64,000 nt of DNA from Pseudomonadota bacterium (lineage in GTDB: Bacteria > Pseudomonadota > Alphaproteobacteria > Rhizobiales > Xanthobacteraceae), in assembly GCA_023404675.1 (NCBI GenBank), contig JAEYAW010000028.1, positions 1-64,000 on the forward strand, in the 5' to 3' direction. The position numbers and the translations under genes were made by a program. The notes beneath the pieces were generated by a model. It ran no database searches. It was given only the letters and a program-made list of their open reading frames with translations, and was not told the origin of the DNA. Of this stretch, positions 1 through 8,560 are shown piece after piece. The first letter of the stretch is position 1. The number at the start of each line of letters is the position of its first letter.

Positions 1-1589
1 ATGGTGGGGACTATCTGCGCCATGATGGTCCCGAGCATGTCCTGTGCTTCGCGCCCACGCGGTCCGGCAAGGGGGTCGGGCTCGTCGTCCCCTCGCTGCT
101 CATCTGGCCGGGCTCCGCCATCGTCCACGATATCAAGGGCGAGAACTGGCAGCTCACCGCCGGCTTCCGCGCCAGGCACGGCCGCGTGCTGCTCTTTGAC
201 CCGACCAACACAAAATCCGCTGCCTACAATCCTCTGCTCGAGGTGCGCCGCGGCGAATGGGAGGTTCGCGACGTCCAGAACATCGCCGACATCCTGGTCG
301 ACCCAGAAGGGTCGTTGGACAAGCGGAACCATTGGGAAAAGACGAGCCATGCGCTGCTAGTCGGCGCGATCCTCCACGTCCTCTATGCGGAAAAGGACAA
401 GACTCTGGCCGGCGTCGCGGCGTTCCTCTCTGATCCGAAGCGACCAATTGAATCCACCCTCGATGCGATGATGAAGACGGCGCATCTCGGCGACGCCGGA
501 CCGCATCCCGTGATCGCCAGCGCCGCACGCGAGCTCCTCAACAAATCCGACAACGAACGCTCAGGCGTGCTCTCTACCGCCATGTCGTTCCTGGGACTCT
601 ATCGCGATCCCGTCGTCGCCGAAGTGACGCGGCGCTGTGACTGGCGGATCTCCGATATCGTGGGCGGAAAATACCCGGCAACACTCTATCTCGTCGTGCC
701 ACCATCCGACATCAACCGCACCAAACCGCTTATCCGACTGATCCTCAATCAAATCGGCCGACGCCTGACCGAGGATCTGCAAGCAAAGGGCGAACGCCAT
801 CGTCTCCTGCTGATGTTGGACGAGTTTCCGGCGCTGGGGAGGCTCGACTTCTTTGAGTCAGCACTGGCCTTCATGGCCGGCTACGGTCTGAAGAGCTTCC
901 TGATCGCGCAATCCCTAAACCAGATCGAAAAGGCCTACGGGGCGAACAATTCGATCCTCGACAATTGCCATGTGCGCGTCAGCTTCGCGACCAACGACGA
1001 GCGTACCGCCAAGCGCGTTTCGGACGCCCTCGGCACCGCCACCGAGATGAAGGCCATGAAGAACTATGCCGGCCACCGGCTGTCCCCCTGGCTTGGCCAT
1101 CTGATGGTTTCGCGCTCGGAAACAGCTCGGCCACTGCTCACACCTGGCGAAATCATGCAGCTCCCTCCCACCGACGAGATCGTCATGGCGGCGGGCACGC
1201 CGCCGATTCGTGCGAAGAAGGCGCGCTATTACGAGGATGCTCGGTTCAAGGAACGCCTGCTGCCGCCGCCCGCGCTCACAACGTCGCAGCAAGGACAGCC
1301 CGACGATTGGACCACGCACCAGTTGCCAGCCCGACCACAGATTGCCGAGGCCACCTTGCTAGCGCAGCCCGCCGATGAAGATCCAACCGAGTCGGAACGC
1401 CGCCAGCAACCGGAACTCAATCGGGTGAACCCCGTCGAGAAGAAAGTGCCAATCGACAACCCGTTCGAGATCGATACCGATCGGGACGAGTCTGACGACG
1501 ATGCCGTGCGCACCAGCCGTATGAACCGGCTCATGCAGGGCGTCGCGCGCCAGGTCTCGCTCGACCCCGGTGACGGCATGGAGCTGTGA
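1..1589 (+). CDS. traG: Type IV secretion coupling protein TraG (5' end cut by window)
   Basis: VirD4/TraG-family ATPase that recruits the relaxase-DNA complex to the mating channel at the inner membrane. The frame is open from base 3 with no start in the window, so the N-terminal membrane part is missing. The Walker A motif APTRSGKG is encoded near 51-75 and the Walker B segment LLLMLDEFPALG near 804-840, followed by the conserved AQSLNQIEKAYG stretch. The C-terminal tail from about 1380 is charged and low in complexity. The copG-type gene follows 7 bases after the stop, as in related elements. Confidence 0.93.
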   Translation, partial: GGDYLRHDGPEHVLCFAPTRSGKGVGLVVPSLLIWPGSAIVHDIKGENWQLTAGFRARHGRVLLFDPTNTKSAAYNPLLEVRRGEWEVRDVQNIADILVDPEGSLDKRNHWEKTSHALLVGAILHVLYAEKDKTLAGVAAFLSDPKRPIESTLDAMMKTAHLGDAGPHPVIASAARELLNKSDNERSGVLSTAMSFLGLYRDPVVAEVTRRCDWRISDIVGGKYPATLYLVVPPSDINRTKPLIRLILNQIGRRLTEDLQAKGERHRLLLMLDEFPALGRLDFFESALAFMAGYGLKSFLIAQSLNQIEKAYGANNSILDNCHVRVSFATNDERTAKRVSDALGTATEMKAMKNYAGHRLSPWLGHLMVSRSETARPLLTPGEIMQLPPTDEIVMAAGTPPIRAKKARYYEDARFKERLLPPPALTTSQQGQPDDWTTHQLPARPQIAEATLLAQPADEDPTESERRQQPELNRVNPVEKKVPIDNPFEIDTDRDESDDDAVRTSRMNRLMQGVARQVSLDPGDGMEL

Positions 1590-1596
1590 GACGCCC

Positions 1597-2025
1597 GTGA
1601 CGAAACCACCCCGCAAGCAACGCCTCTCCGTCTATCTCGACCCCTCTGTCATGAACCGGCTCGCAGATCACGCCGCGCGCCGCGACCATTCGCGATCGTT
1701 GGTCGCGGAGGCGGCGATCGAGTCATTCCTCTCACCCGATGCCGCCGAACGCCAGGAGGCCGTCATCACGAAACGCCTCGACCAGCTCGACCGACGCATG
1801 TCGCGGATGGAGCGCGATATCGGAATATCGGTCGAGATGCTCGCAGTCTTCGTGCGCTTCTGGGTGACCACCACACCGAGTTTGCCAGAACCTGCTGCGC
1901 AGGCCGCGCGCGCCAAAGCTGGCGAACGCTATGATCAGTTTGTCACAGCTCTCGGCCGCCGTCTCGCGAAGGGCCCGAAGCTTCATCAGGAGATTTCTGA
2001 GGACGTTGATGGCGAGGCAGAATAG
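1597..2025 (+). CDS. CopG-type ribbon-helix-helix protein of the conjugation module
   Basis: Small protein with an N-terminal ribbon-helix-helix signature (RLSVYLDPSVMNRLADHA) followed by a helical, probably coiled-coil and weakly hydrophobic region (LDQLDRRMSRMERDI, then MLAVFVRFWV). Proteins of this type sit between traG and trbB in Rhizobiales conjugative elements and are thought to regulate transfer genes. GTG at 1597 is chosen because it follows the traG stop closely; an upstream in-frame start at 1570 would overlap traG. Unlike in related elements, trbB does not follow directly: 7 kb of cargo intervenes. Confidence 0.85.
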   Translation: MTKPPRKQRLSVYLDPSVMNRLADHAARRDHSRSLVAEAAIESFLSPDAAERQEAVITKRLDQLDRRMSRMERDIGISVEMLAVFVRFWVTTTPSLPEPAAQAARAKAGERYDQFVTALGRRLAKGPKLHQEISEDVDGEAE

Positions 2026-2106
2026 CTCGTCAGATCGCGCACGCTCCTGCGTGAGCCCAAGCTGCTCTCCAAGGCCGCATTGAAGTCAGCAATAATCGAC
2101 TGCCTC

Positions 2107-2745
2107 TCAATCCCTTATTCTTTCCAATCTCTCGGACATCCGCCCGAGTTCAAGCAAGGATGCCGCCTCCATCTTCCGCATGATCTGCGCCCGACACACC
2201 TTCACCGTGATTTCGCTGAGTGCAAACTTCGCAGCAATTTGCTTTGTGAGTTTTCCATCAAGTATCATGTCCATAACTTGGCGCTCGCGAACAGAAAGCG
2301 AATCGTACCGCGCGCGAAGATCAGCTGTCATTGTCTTCTCGTTTCGTCGGATTTGCGAAGTCTGGAGACCGAGATAGATCGCATCAAGTAGGTCTTGGTC
2401 CCTAAACGGCTTGGTCAGAAATTCGATCGCGCCAAACTTCATAGCCCGGACCGACATCGGGATATCCCCGTGCGCCGTAATGAACACGACCGGGATCTCC
2501 ACACGCGTTCTGAAAAGCTCTTGTTGGAAATCCAAGCCGTTCTGACCCGGCATTCTAACGTCCAATACCAAGCAAATCGGCGTATCAGGAATCGACCACG
2601 CCAAAAACTCGTGCGTAGACGCAAAGGTGTGAATATCAAGTCCGACAGAACTCAGGAGATTTCTGAGCGCTTCACGCACGGAAAGATCATCGTCGACGAC
2701 GGCTACCGTGCCGCCCACAACGACGGGCTGTTTCGACTGTCTCAT
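2107..2745 (-). CDS. FixJ/NarL-family response regulator (cargo 1)
   Basis: Receiver domain (residues about 13-130) with acidic pocket VVDDD, phosphoacceptor Asp near residue 62 (LVLDVRMPGQNG) and the switch lysine in EFLTKPF, followed by a LuxR-type helix-turn-helix (LSVRERQVMDMI, LTKQIAAKFALSEITVK). This is the FixJ/TodT/StyR architecture. The start ATG at 2745 overlaps the stop of the upstream histidine kinase (ATGA), so the two are translationally coupled. Closely related in sequence and order to the regulator at 20193-20825. Targets are unknown; see the dyad boxes at 20084 and 29035. Confidence 0.9.
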   Translation of the reverse strand: MRQSKQPVVVGGTVAVVDDDLSVREALRNLLSSVGLDIHTFASTHEFLAWSIPDTPICLVLDVRMPGQNGLDFQQELFRTRVEIPVVFITAHGDIPMSVRAMKFGAIEFLTKPFRDQDLLDAIYLGLQTSQIRRNEKTMTADLRARYDSLSVRERQVMDMILDGKLTKQIAAKFALSEITVKVCRAQIMRKMEAASLLELGRMSERLERIRD

Positions 2746-3920
2746 AGTATTTTCTCCCTGTCGCCAGGCAGAGTAAAACAAAAGGTAGCGCCGCGCGGAT
2801 TGGTCGGCTCAGCCCAAATATTACCGCCGTGAGATTCAATAATTGATCGGCATATTGAAAGTCCAATTCCCATGCCATCGCTCTTGGTGGAGTGAAAGGC
2901 ATCGAAAAGATGCCTTACGAAGCCAGGATCGATACCGCCTCCCGTGTCTTCTATCGTGATCATCACGCCGGACGCGCTTGATTTAGCGGAGTTTATTCGA
3001 ATCTCACGAACACTGCTCTGCAGCGTACCCATCGCATCTATCGCGTTCACGAGAAGGTTGAGTGCAACCTGTTGAAGTTGAATACGATCACCGAAGATCA
3101 TGGGCAGATCACTCGACAGGTTCGTATAAACGGAAACTCGGCTTTCTCGGAAACGGCTTTGCAAAAGCCCCAGCACCTCTCTGATTACGACGTTGATCTC
3201 AATCCAGGACCTCTTTGGTTCTGCACGCATAGACAGCGCTTGGACGCGCTTGATGATTTCACTTGCTCGGTTTGCGTCGCTGACGATGCTATCTATCGAA
3301 GACGCGGCTTTTTCTAGGTTCGCGGGATCTCCGTGAATCCAGCGTGTACATGCATTGGCGTTGGTCACGATTGCGGCGAGCGGCTGATTGACCTCATGGG
3401 CGATTGAGGCAGCGATCTCGCCGAGAGTCGTGATCCGAGCGACGTGCGCAAGGCGGGTCTGCGCCTGTTCGGCCGCCACACGAGCGGTCTCCATCTTGAC
3501 AGCGAGATAGGTCGTTGCCGCGATCGCCAGCAGGCTGATCGAGGTGTTGACGACTCCGGTTCCGAAGCTTCCACTCGGCGTCAGGATGTAGCTCGCGATC
3601 GTCAACGCGATGCATATTCCAGAGACCGTGCCCATGCCCCGCGTGTGGCTGAAGCGAGCCGACAATAGAACGACAATCACATAAAACGTCGCAGCGGATA
3701 TCTCGTAAGGGGTTATGGTGTCGATGATGAAGATGCCGATAGTGAGGATGCCGATCAGCAAGGGAAGCGTTCCAGACCTAACGAGGCGCCATAGCCCATC
3801 GATGAACGTCAGTAGTTCCCTTGAACGGGTGCCGAGCGGGTATCGATGCGTCAAGTTTGCCTCGTGATCTATAGGATCGACGTGGGCAGGCTGATTGACT
3901 GGTGTTTTTTGTGGAGCCAT
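2742..3920 (-). CDS. FixL-type membrane sensor histidine kinase (cargo 1)
   Basis: 392 residues. About four hydrophobic segments between residues 52 and 140 form a membrane sensor region with no large periplasmic loop, followed by a linker and the DHp helix with phospho-acceptor His near 175 (SIAHEVNQPLAA). The ATPase domain has an N box (LLVNAIDAM), G1 (DTGGGID) and G2 (GMGIGLSI). It lacks a PAS domain, so the signal is probably sensed in or near the membrane. Same-strand and overlapping with the response regulator; starts 6 bases downstream of the RcnR-like gene, so all three may be co-transcribed. Paralogue of the kinase at 20825-21889. Confidence 0.9.
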   Translation of the reverse strand: MAPQKTPVNQPAHVDPIDHEANLTHRYPLGTRSRELLTFIDGLWRLVRSGTLPLLIGILTIGIFIIDTITPYEISAATFYVIVVLLSARFSHTRGMGTVSGICIALTIASYILTPSGSFGTGVVNTSISLLAIAATTYLAVKMETARVAAEQAQTRLAHVARITTLGEIAASIAHEVNQPLAAIVTNANACTRWIHGDPANLEKAASSIDSIVSDANRASEIIKRVQALSMRAEPKRSWIEINVVIREVLGLLQSRFRESRVSVYTNLSSDLPMIFGDRIQLQQVALNLLVNAIDAMGTLQSSVREIRINSAKSSASGVMITIEDTGGGIDPGFVRHLFDAFHSTKSDGMGIGLSICRSIIESHGGNIWAEPTNPRGATFCFTLPGDREKIL

Positions 3921-3926
3921 CGCAGT

Positions 3927-4205
3927 TCACTTGATGTAGGTGTGCAAAACGTCGACTAATTCGAGCGCGGCATTACGTTCAGCTTCTGTGGGCGTGCGGT
4001 TCGCATCGACCATATGCGCTTGAATGTGCCCATTGACGACTTCGGCCATGATTCCGTTGATCGCACCGCGCGTGGCCGTGACTATCCGCATCACGTCGCC
4101 GCAACTCTCATCCGCGATGAGGGCCCGTTCAATCGCATCGACCTGACCTCGAAGGCGTCGGACCCTATTCAGCAGCTTCTGCTTCTCAGCCACCGCATGC
4201 GCCAT
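3927..4205 (-). CDS. RcnR/FrmR-family (DUF156) metal-sensing repressor
   Basis: 92-residue all-helical repressor of the CsoR/RcnR/FrmR family. The residues at the RcnR nickel/cobalt ligand positions are all present: His3, Cys35, His60 and His64. CsoR-type copper ligands are not. The core (RVRRLRGQVDAIERAL) is closest to FrmR/RcnR members, so formaldehyde or nickel/cobalt sensing are both open; the HCHH set favours a metal. A palindromic operator lies 12 bases upstream, indicating autoregulation. It heads a likely minus-strand operon with the histidine kinase and response regulator. No rcnA-like exporter is adjacent. Confidence 0.88.
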   Translation of the reverse strand: MAHAVAEKQKLLNRVRRLRGQVDAIERALIADESCGDVMRIVTATRGAINGIMAEVVNGHIQAHMVDANRTPTEAERNAALELVDVLHTYIK

Positions 4206-4217
4206 CGCGTCCCTCCG

Positions 4218-4257
4218 CTATACCCGGGTATAGTTGTAATATACCCCCCAGAGTATA
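4218..4257 (-). promoter_or_regulatory. Operator region of the RcnR/FrmR-like repressor
   Basis: A perfect 16-base palindrome (CTATACCCGGGTATAG, 4218-4233) is followed by a second related site, TATACCCCCCAGAGTATA (4240-4257). Both have the TATACCC...GTATA flanks with a C/G-rich centre known for FrmR and RcnR operators. The position directly upstream of the repressor supports autoregulation; whether the plus-strand side is also controlled is unknown. Confidence 0.75.
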
Positions 4258-4838
4258 TATGAATGTCGCGCGAAGTGAAGACCGGCAGGGTTGTTCGCGT
4301 CGTGGTCCAGTTCGTCGTGAATTGGATCCGGATTGGCACAGCAGAGGATCATATGAACCCGCGATCTAGCAACGACCCCTCGGAGGGAGATAGTAGGCGT
4401 CAGTCACCTGCTATCGACGCTCCGCTGGGTTGCATCATCGCTCGGGTCGGTTCTGCCGACGTAACTGCGCCAGCACTTCGACGCTGAGCACCGTCCGTCC
4501 AGGCCACCCGGGTTCGAGCAACTGCTTGAACAGACGGAGGTGGCCATGGCCGCTCATCTCAACATCGACACACGTCGGGCGCCACCGGTGGTCGCCCATG
4601 ATGATATTCAATTCGCCGGGGTGTTTCCCGGCTTGAAATTGGGCGCTCGCAACTTGGCGAGACCAAAGCTTCTTGCCCATTGGCATCAGGAATCCGATGG
4701 CCGGCTGATTGGGGGCTGGCAATTGGAGACATCCGCCACTCTGAAGAATCCTGACGATTGATCATAGCGACACACGGCAATGCCGTGCGCAGCGTAGCGC
4801 TGCTGTTGGCAGCAAAGTTCAAACGAAGGGATTAACTA
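4258..4838. other. Intergenic stretch without a convincing gene
   Basis: Between the repressor operator and the HisE-like gene. Short open frames exist on both strands (for example 4263-4487 plus, 4435-4722 minus) but none has a ribosome binding site, a recognisable domain or coherent composition. It may hold the plus-strand promoter for the HisE-like gene and the remains of a lost gene. Confidence 0.5.
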
Positions 4839-5357
4839 ATGAATGCAGTGGTGGCTTTGCTGCCTGCGCGCCCCGCAGGCACTAATACGACTTGCGCGAA
4901 TACTATCTTCGCCAACGATTTAGAGCAGCTCTACAACGCGCTGAATGATGTGACATTGACGGAGCATGCTCGCACGGCAGAGCTGATGAATGCCGGATTG
5001 CGGAAGATCTCGCAGAAGGTTGTCGAGGAGGCTGCCGAGGTCGCTCTCGAGGCGGTGAGGAAGCGGACCCAAAAGACGGTCAGCGAAAGTGCCGATCTTC
5101 TCTATCACTTGGTCGTTCTGTGGCACGCACTCAATATTGAACCCAGCGAAGTCTGGGCCGAGATGCGGCGCCGCGTGGAAAGCATGGGCATTGCCGAAAA
5201 GCTTCCTAAGCCGCGTCGGGGAACGACTGATCCCGCCCCGGTCAACGACAGCTCGGAAGGAAATCGCGTACCTGCGCCCTGCATCACCGCCAACTCGCGC
5301 GCACCAGCACCGTGTCCCGAAGAGCAGCCCGAAAGGACACGGCCATGCGCCTCCTAG
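4839..5357 (+). CDS. Orphan HisE-like (MazG-superfamily) nucleotide pyrophosphohydrolase
   Basis: Residues about 28-125 match phosphoribosyl-ATP pyrophosphohydrolase: KVVEEAAEVALEAV and ESADLLYHLVVLW give the paired acidic Mg2+-binding helices typical of HisE. Genuine HisE acts in histidine synthesis, but no other his gene is nearby and the protein carries an N-terminal extension and a Pro-rich C-terminal tail. A house-cleaning or specialised role is possible. The 3' end overlaps the start of the DUF2493 gene by 13 bases, so the two are probably coupled. Confidence 0.8.
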   Translation: MNAVVALLPARPAGTNTTCANTIFANDLEQLYNALNDVTLTEHARTAELMNAGLRKISQKVVEEAAEVALEAVRKRTQKTVSESADLLYHLVVLWHALNIEPSEVWAEMRRRVESMGIAEKLPKPRRGTTDPAPVNDSSEGNRVPAPCITANSRAPAPCPEEQPERTRPCAS

Positions 5358-5761
5358 TCTGTGGAGGACGTCACTTCGAGGACGCCGAGATGGTGCATCA
5401 CGAACTAACTGCACTGCATTGGCGAAAGCCAATCAGCGTTGTGGTCCACGGCAGCATTGCAGGCGTCGGCATCATCGCTGAGGCGTGGGCGCGTCGCCAT
5501 GGGATCGCTGTGGTGCGTTACCCGCCAAATTGGGAGTTTTACGGCAAGAAGGCCGAAGGGCTGCGCAGCGATTTCATGCTGACAGACAGCCGACCCGACT
5601 TTGTCGTGGCTTTCCCAGGGGGGCGCCACACCGCCGATCTCGTCCAACGGGCAATCAACGTCGGGCTCGCCGTGCTCGCCATTCCGCCCAACACGGCTGG
5701 AGCTTGCCCAGTCGCAAAGCATCCGCCGCAGCGGGGCCAGCCAACAACCGCTTCGCTCTGA
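5345..5761 (+). CDS. DUF2493 (YspA/cpYpsA-related, SLOG-like) protein
   Basis: Begins MRLLVCGGRHFEDAE, the glycine-rich nucleotide-binding start of DUF2493 proteins, with a later PDFVVAFPGGRHTADLV segment matching the family's second conserved motif. SLOG-superfamily proteins bind nucleotides or nucleotide-derived ligands; the activity here is unknown. ATG at 5345 is preferred (AAAGGA upstream) over a GTG at 5312. It overlaps the HisE-like gene by 13 bases, which links two nucleotide-handling proteins. The last 25 or so residues are not conserved-looking. Confidence 0.82.
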   Translation: MRLLVCGGRHFEDAEMVHHELTALHWRKPISVVVHGSIAGVGIIAEAWARRHGIAVVRYPPNWEFYGKKAEGLRSDFMLTDSRPDFVVAFPGGRHTADLVQRAINVGLAVLAIPPNTAGACPVAKHPPQRGQPTTASL

Positions 5762-5788
5762 TCCAGTGAATTCACCCAAAAACGAGCA

Positions 5789-5804
5789 AAACTCAACGGA
5801 GTTT
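5789..5804 (+). promoter_or_regulatory. Short inverted repeat covering the NRAMP-gene ribosome binding site
   Basis: AAACTC-AACG-GAGTTT forms a perfect 6-bp stem with a 4-base loop. The GGAG of the ribosome binding site lies in its 3' arm and the ATG follows 3 bases later (5808). The RNA could hide the binding site, suggesting translational control; the stem is short and A/T-rich, so its stability is doubtful. Confidence 0.4.
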
Positions 5805-5807
5805 GAA

Positions 5808-7574
5808 ATGTCCGATACCTCTGCGACATCGCTTGAACAAATCGAATTGGCCTCAAGCGCGCCCGCTGTCCTGGATAGCGCGCATATTGGCGACATCCAC
5901 GGCGCGTTCGGCACCATCCGGCAGCACGACACCGGTGTACGAAAGACTTGGCGGGCTAGGCTGGCGACCTTGATGGCAATCGTCGGCCCGGGACTGATTG
6001 TCATGGTCGGCGACAATGATGCCGGCGCTTTTGGAACCTATACGCAGGCAGGTCAGAACTACGGCACCTCTCTGCTGTGGACGTTGATGCTCTTGATCCC
6101 GGTGATTTACGTGAATCAGGAGATGGTGTCACGGCTAGGTGCTGTGACGGGCGTTGGCCATGCACGACTGATATTCGAACGTTTCGGAAAGTTCTGGGGT
6201 GCCTTCAGCCTTATAGACCTAGTTCTTCTCAACGGACTAACCATTGTAACCGAGTTCATCGGCATCGTATTCGCACTCCAATATTTTGGTTTGCCAAGAG
6301 TTCCGGGACTGATTGTCGCGGCGGTGCTCATAGTGGCCGCCGTCAGCACCGGAAGTTTCAAGCGGTTTGAACGCTTCGCGATGGTTTTGGTCTTTGGCAG
6401 TCTGTTGCTAATACCTGTGCTCCTCGCCATCCATCCACCAATCGGTGAGATCGCCCATGGACTGCTCGTGCCGCAATGGCCCGCTCACTCCGACATGGCG
6501 GCAGTCATGCTGCTTGTCATTGGCATCGTTGGCACGACCGTCGCACCTTGGCAGCTCTTTTTCCAACAAAGCTATGTTGTCGATAAGCGGATCACGCCCG
6601 CCTTCAACGGCTACGAGAAAGTCGATCTTTGCCTCGGGATCCTCCTGGTAGTAATCGGCGCCGTTGCCATGATGGCGTTCTGTGCCGCATTGTTTGCCGG
6701 ACGGCCGGAATTCGGCAATTTCACGGATACAGGTGCGGTGCTTACGGCGCTGGACAAATATGTGGGTCCATATTCGGCGACGATTTTTGCAATCGCTCTT
6801 TTGGATGCTTGCCTCATCGGCGCAGCAGCCGTCTCGCTCTCGACGTCTTATGCGATCGCCGACGTCCTCAGGGTGAGGCACTCATTGCATCGCAAAGTCA
6901 CGGATGCCATCGGATTCTACGTTGCTTACGGGATTCTCATATTCATTGCCGCAGGCCTTGTTGCCTTCGCAAGTGATGCGCTGCTGGGCCTCTTTGTCAG
7001 TGCCGTGCAGGCTCTCGCTGGCGTGCTGCTACCAAGTGCCACGGTCTTCCTGCTCCTCCTTTGCAACGACAAGGCGGTTGTCGGCCCCTGGTCCAACGGT
7101 CCTAAGCTCAATGTATTCACCGGAGCAATAATCTGGTCCCTTGTGTTGCTCTCGATCATCCTCACCGTGGCGACCGTCTTCCCAGATGTGGCTGACAGCA
7201 CAATTCTGAAAATACTGATTGGCGGCTCTTTGCTGGGGCTTTGCGGGTTCGTCTTTTCGTTCGCAGCACGCAAGCGTAGTTATGACGTGCCCGCTGCCGC
7301 ATATGGCAACGATCAAGATCACCGCTTCGCCAAGATGACGATGCTCGAGCGCCGGAACTGGCGCATGCCGCCGCTTAATCGGCTGCCTGCCCTGCATATG
7401 ACGTTGATGACGAAGGTCTGGATGGGCGTGCTACGCGGCTATCTTCTGATTGCTGTCGCGCTGATCGGCTTCAAGGTCTTCGTCGCCGCGACCGGCGTCG
7501 AGGTCAGCATCCCCCAGATCGGCGGAACGCCAACCAGCAACGACGCTGCTACAAGCAATACCGGCTCGAAGTAG
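5808..7574 (+). CDS. Divergent NRAMP-family divalent cation (possibly Mg2+) transporter
   Basis: 588 residues: a soluble N-terminal tail of about 55 residues, then about 11 hydrophobic segments of the LeuT-fold NRAMP/SLC11 family. The helix-1 site reads GDNDAGAFGTY instead of the canonical DPGN, and the helix-6 site reads APWQLFFQQS instead of MPHNLYLHS, so the thioether ligand that selects transition metals is missing. NRAMP-related magnesium transporters are known to depart from the canonical motifs in this way. Mg2+ import is therefore my inference, supported by mgtA and mgtC on the same element. ATG 5808 is chosen for its GGAG site; longer in-frame starts overlap the DUF2493 gene. Confidence 0.85.
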   Translation: MSDTSATSLEQIELASSAPAVLDSAHIGDIHGAFGTIRQHDTGVRKTWRARLATLMAIVGPGLIVMVGDNDAGAFGTYTQAGQNYGTSLLWTLMLLIPVIYVNQEMVSRLGAVTGVGHARLIFERFGKFWGAFSLIDLVLLNGLTIVTEFIGIVFALQYFGLPRVPGLIVAAVLIVAAVSTGSFKRFERFAMVLVFGSLLLIPVLLAIHPPIGEIAHGLLVPQWPAHSDMAAVMLLVIGIVGTTVAPWQLFFQQSYVVDKRITPAFNGYEKVDLCLGILLVVIGAVAMMAFCAALFAGRPEFGNFTDTGAVLTALDKYVGPYSATIFAIALLDACLIGAAAVSLSTSYAIADVLRVRHSLHRKVTDAIGFYVAYGILIFIAAGLVAFASDALLGLFVSAVQALAGVLLPSATVFLLLLCNDKAVVGPWSNGPKLNVFTGAIIWSLVLLSIILTVATVFPDVADSTILKILIGGSLLGLCGFVFSFAARKRSYDVPAAAYGNDQDHRFAKMTMLERRNWRMPPLNRLPALHMTLMTKVWMGVLRGYLLIAVALIGFKVFVAATGVEVSIPQIGGTPTSNDAATSNTGSK

Positions 7575-7745
7575 CACGCAAGAAGGCGGGTGACGACGTT
7601 GACGCACGGGCGCGAGCACCGACATGTCCGCAATAGCCTCGCGGACGTTGCTATACCCCGCGTCGTCGCCTGCCAACCAAAACGAAAAGGAAACAATCTG
7701 AATAGACAAAACTCTTTTGTTCTAACTAGCTGATGGGGGCGCCTC

Positions 7746-8198
7746 ATGTCTGAACAATTCAAGACTCTTCCCGAACGCATCCAGGCGCTTTCCGATGCAA
7801 CTTCTTGTAGTTCTTTTTCGCTGACCTCAGTCGAGCAGACCAAGGGCTTTCAGATTATCGCTTTTGTCGACAGCTGTTTCGGCGATTCTCAATGCGAGAT
7901 CGATGCTTGCGGATTGATCGCCGCTATGCTGATCGCTTTTGCCAAAGCGCGCAGCGATCCGTTCACGTTTCATTATTTTGCAACGCGTGCTCTCCATGAC
8001 GGACTAGAACGTTGCATCGCTATCCTTGTCCAACGCGGCGAAAGGCTGCCCGTTGTCGCCTATGCGCTCATCGCAAATTATATCCGCTGGACGGCTCGAC
8101 GCCGAGAGATGGCTTTAGCCGCGGCGTTTGAGCGTCTGCGCCTTTATCCGACACTTCCAAACATGTTGATCTGGCCGCCGAAGCGCACGCCAGGATAG
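7746..8198 (+). CDS. Hypothetical protein
   Basis: 150-residue soluble protein without a motif I recognise. It starts MSEQFKTLPERIQALSD and has a mixed, evenly distributed composition with three cysteines near the middle (SCFGDSQCEIDAC), which could be a metal or redox site. A GGGGG run lies shortly upstream of the ATG. Same strand as the NRAMP gene, 171 bases downstream, so co-transcription is possible. Function unknown. Confidence 0.6.
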   Translation: MSEQFKTLPERIQALSDATSCSSFSLTSVEQTKGFQIIAFVDSCFGDSQCEIDACGLIAAMLIAFAKARSDPFTFHYFATRALHDGLERCIAILVQRGERLPVVAYALIANYIRWTARRREMALAAAFERLRLYPTLPNMLIWPPKRTPG

Positions 8199-8268
8199 CG
8201 TGCCAGCGCCTGAGATTCATCGAACAAAAAAAAGCCGTGGCAGATTTTCTCAAAGGAGACCCAAAACA

Positions 8269-8466
8269 ATGAGTAATCAACTATCGCATTGGCCTCCGCC
8301 ACTTCGGATCCGCCTTCTGCTTTTTGTGGTGTCTCGCATCGAACACTTTCTCCTCTTAAGGTGTCCGAAAGGTCGCATCAGGCGATTGGGATTGGCTTGG
8401 GTCGACCAGATTCATGCGCGCGTGCGCAAAAAGCTCAGCCGTGCAGAGCTACCCGAAACGCGTTGA
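8269..8466 (+). CDS. Small basic hypothetical protein (65 aa)
   Basis: Preceded by a strong ribosome binding site (AAAGGAG, 8252-8258), which supports this start. The protein has a short hydrophobic patch (IRLLLFVVSRI) and is otherwise rich in Arg and Lys. It follows the 150-residue hypothetical gene on the same strand after about 70 bases. No family recognised. Confidence 0.5.
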   Translation: MSNQLSHWPPPLRIRLLLFVVSRIEHFLLLRCPKGRIRRLGLAWVDQIHARVRKKLSRAELPETR

Positions 8467-8560
8467 TGTTTCTTCCGCGTTCGATCGCGCGTCAAATAGC
8501 CTTGAATCAGCGCTGAATGGTGAGGAAGCCTACAAATCTCTTTCCGCGCCGATCGGTCCG

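Noticed and set aside
4263..4722. Small open frames next to the RcnR-like operator that could be its target
   Set aside because: None has a ribosome binding site, hydrophobic segments or metal-binding residues expected of a metal exporter or chaperone.
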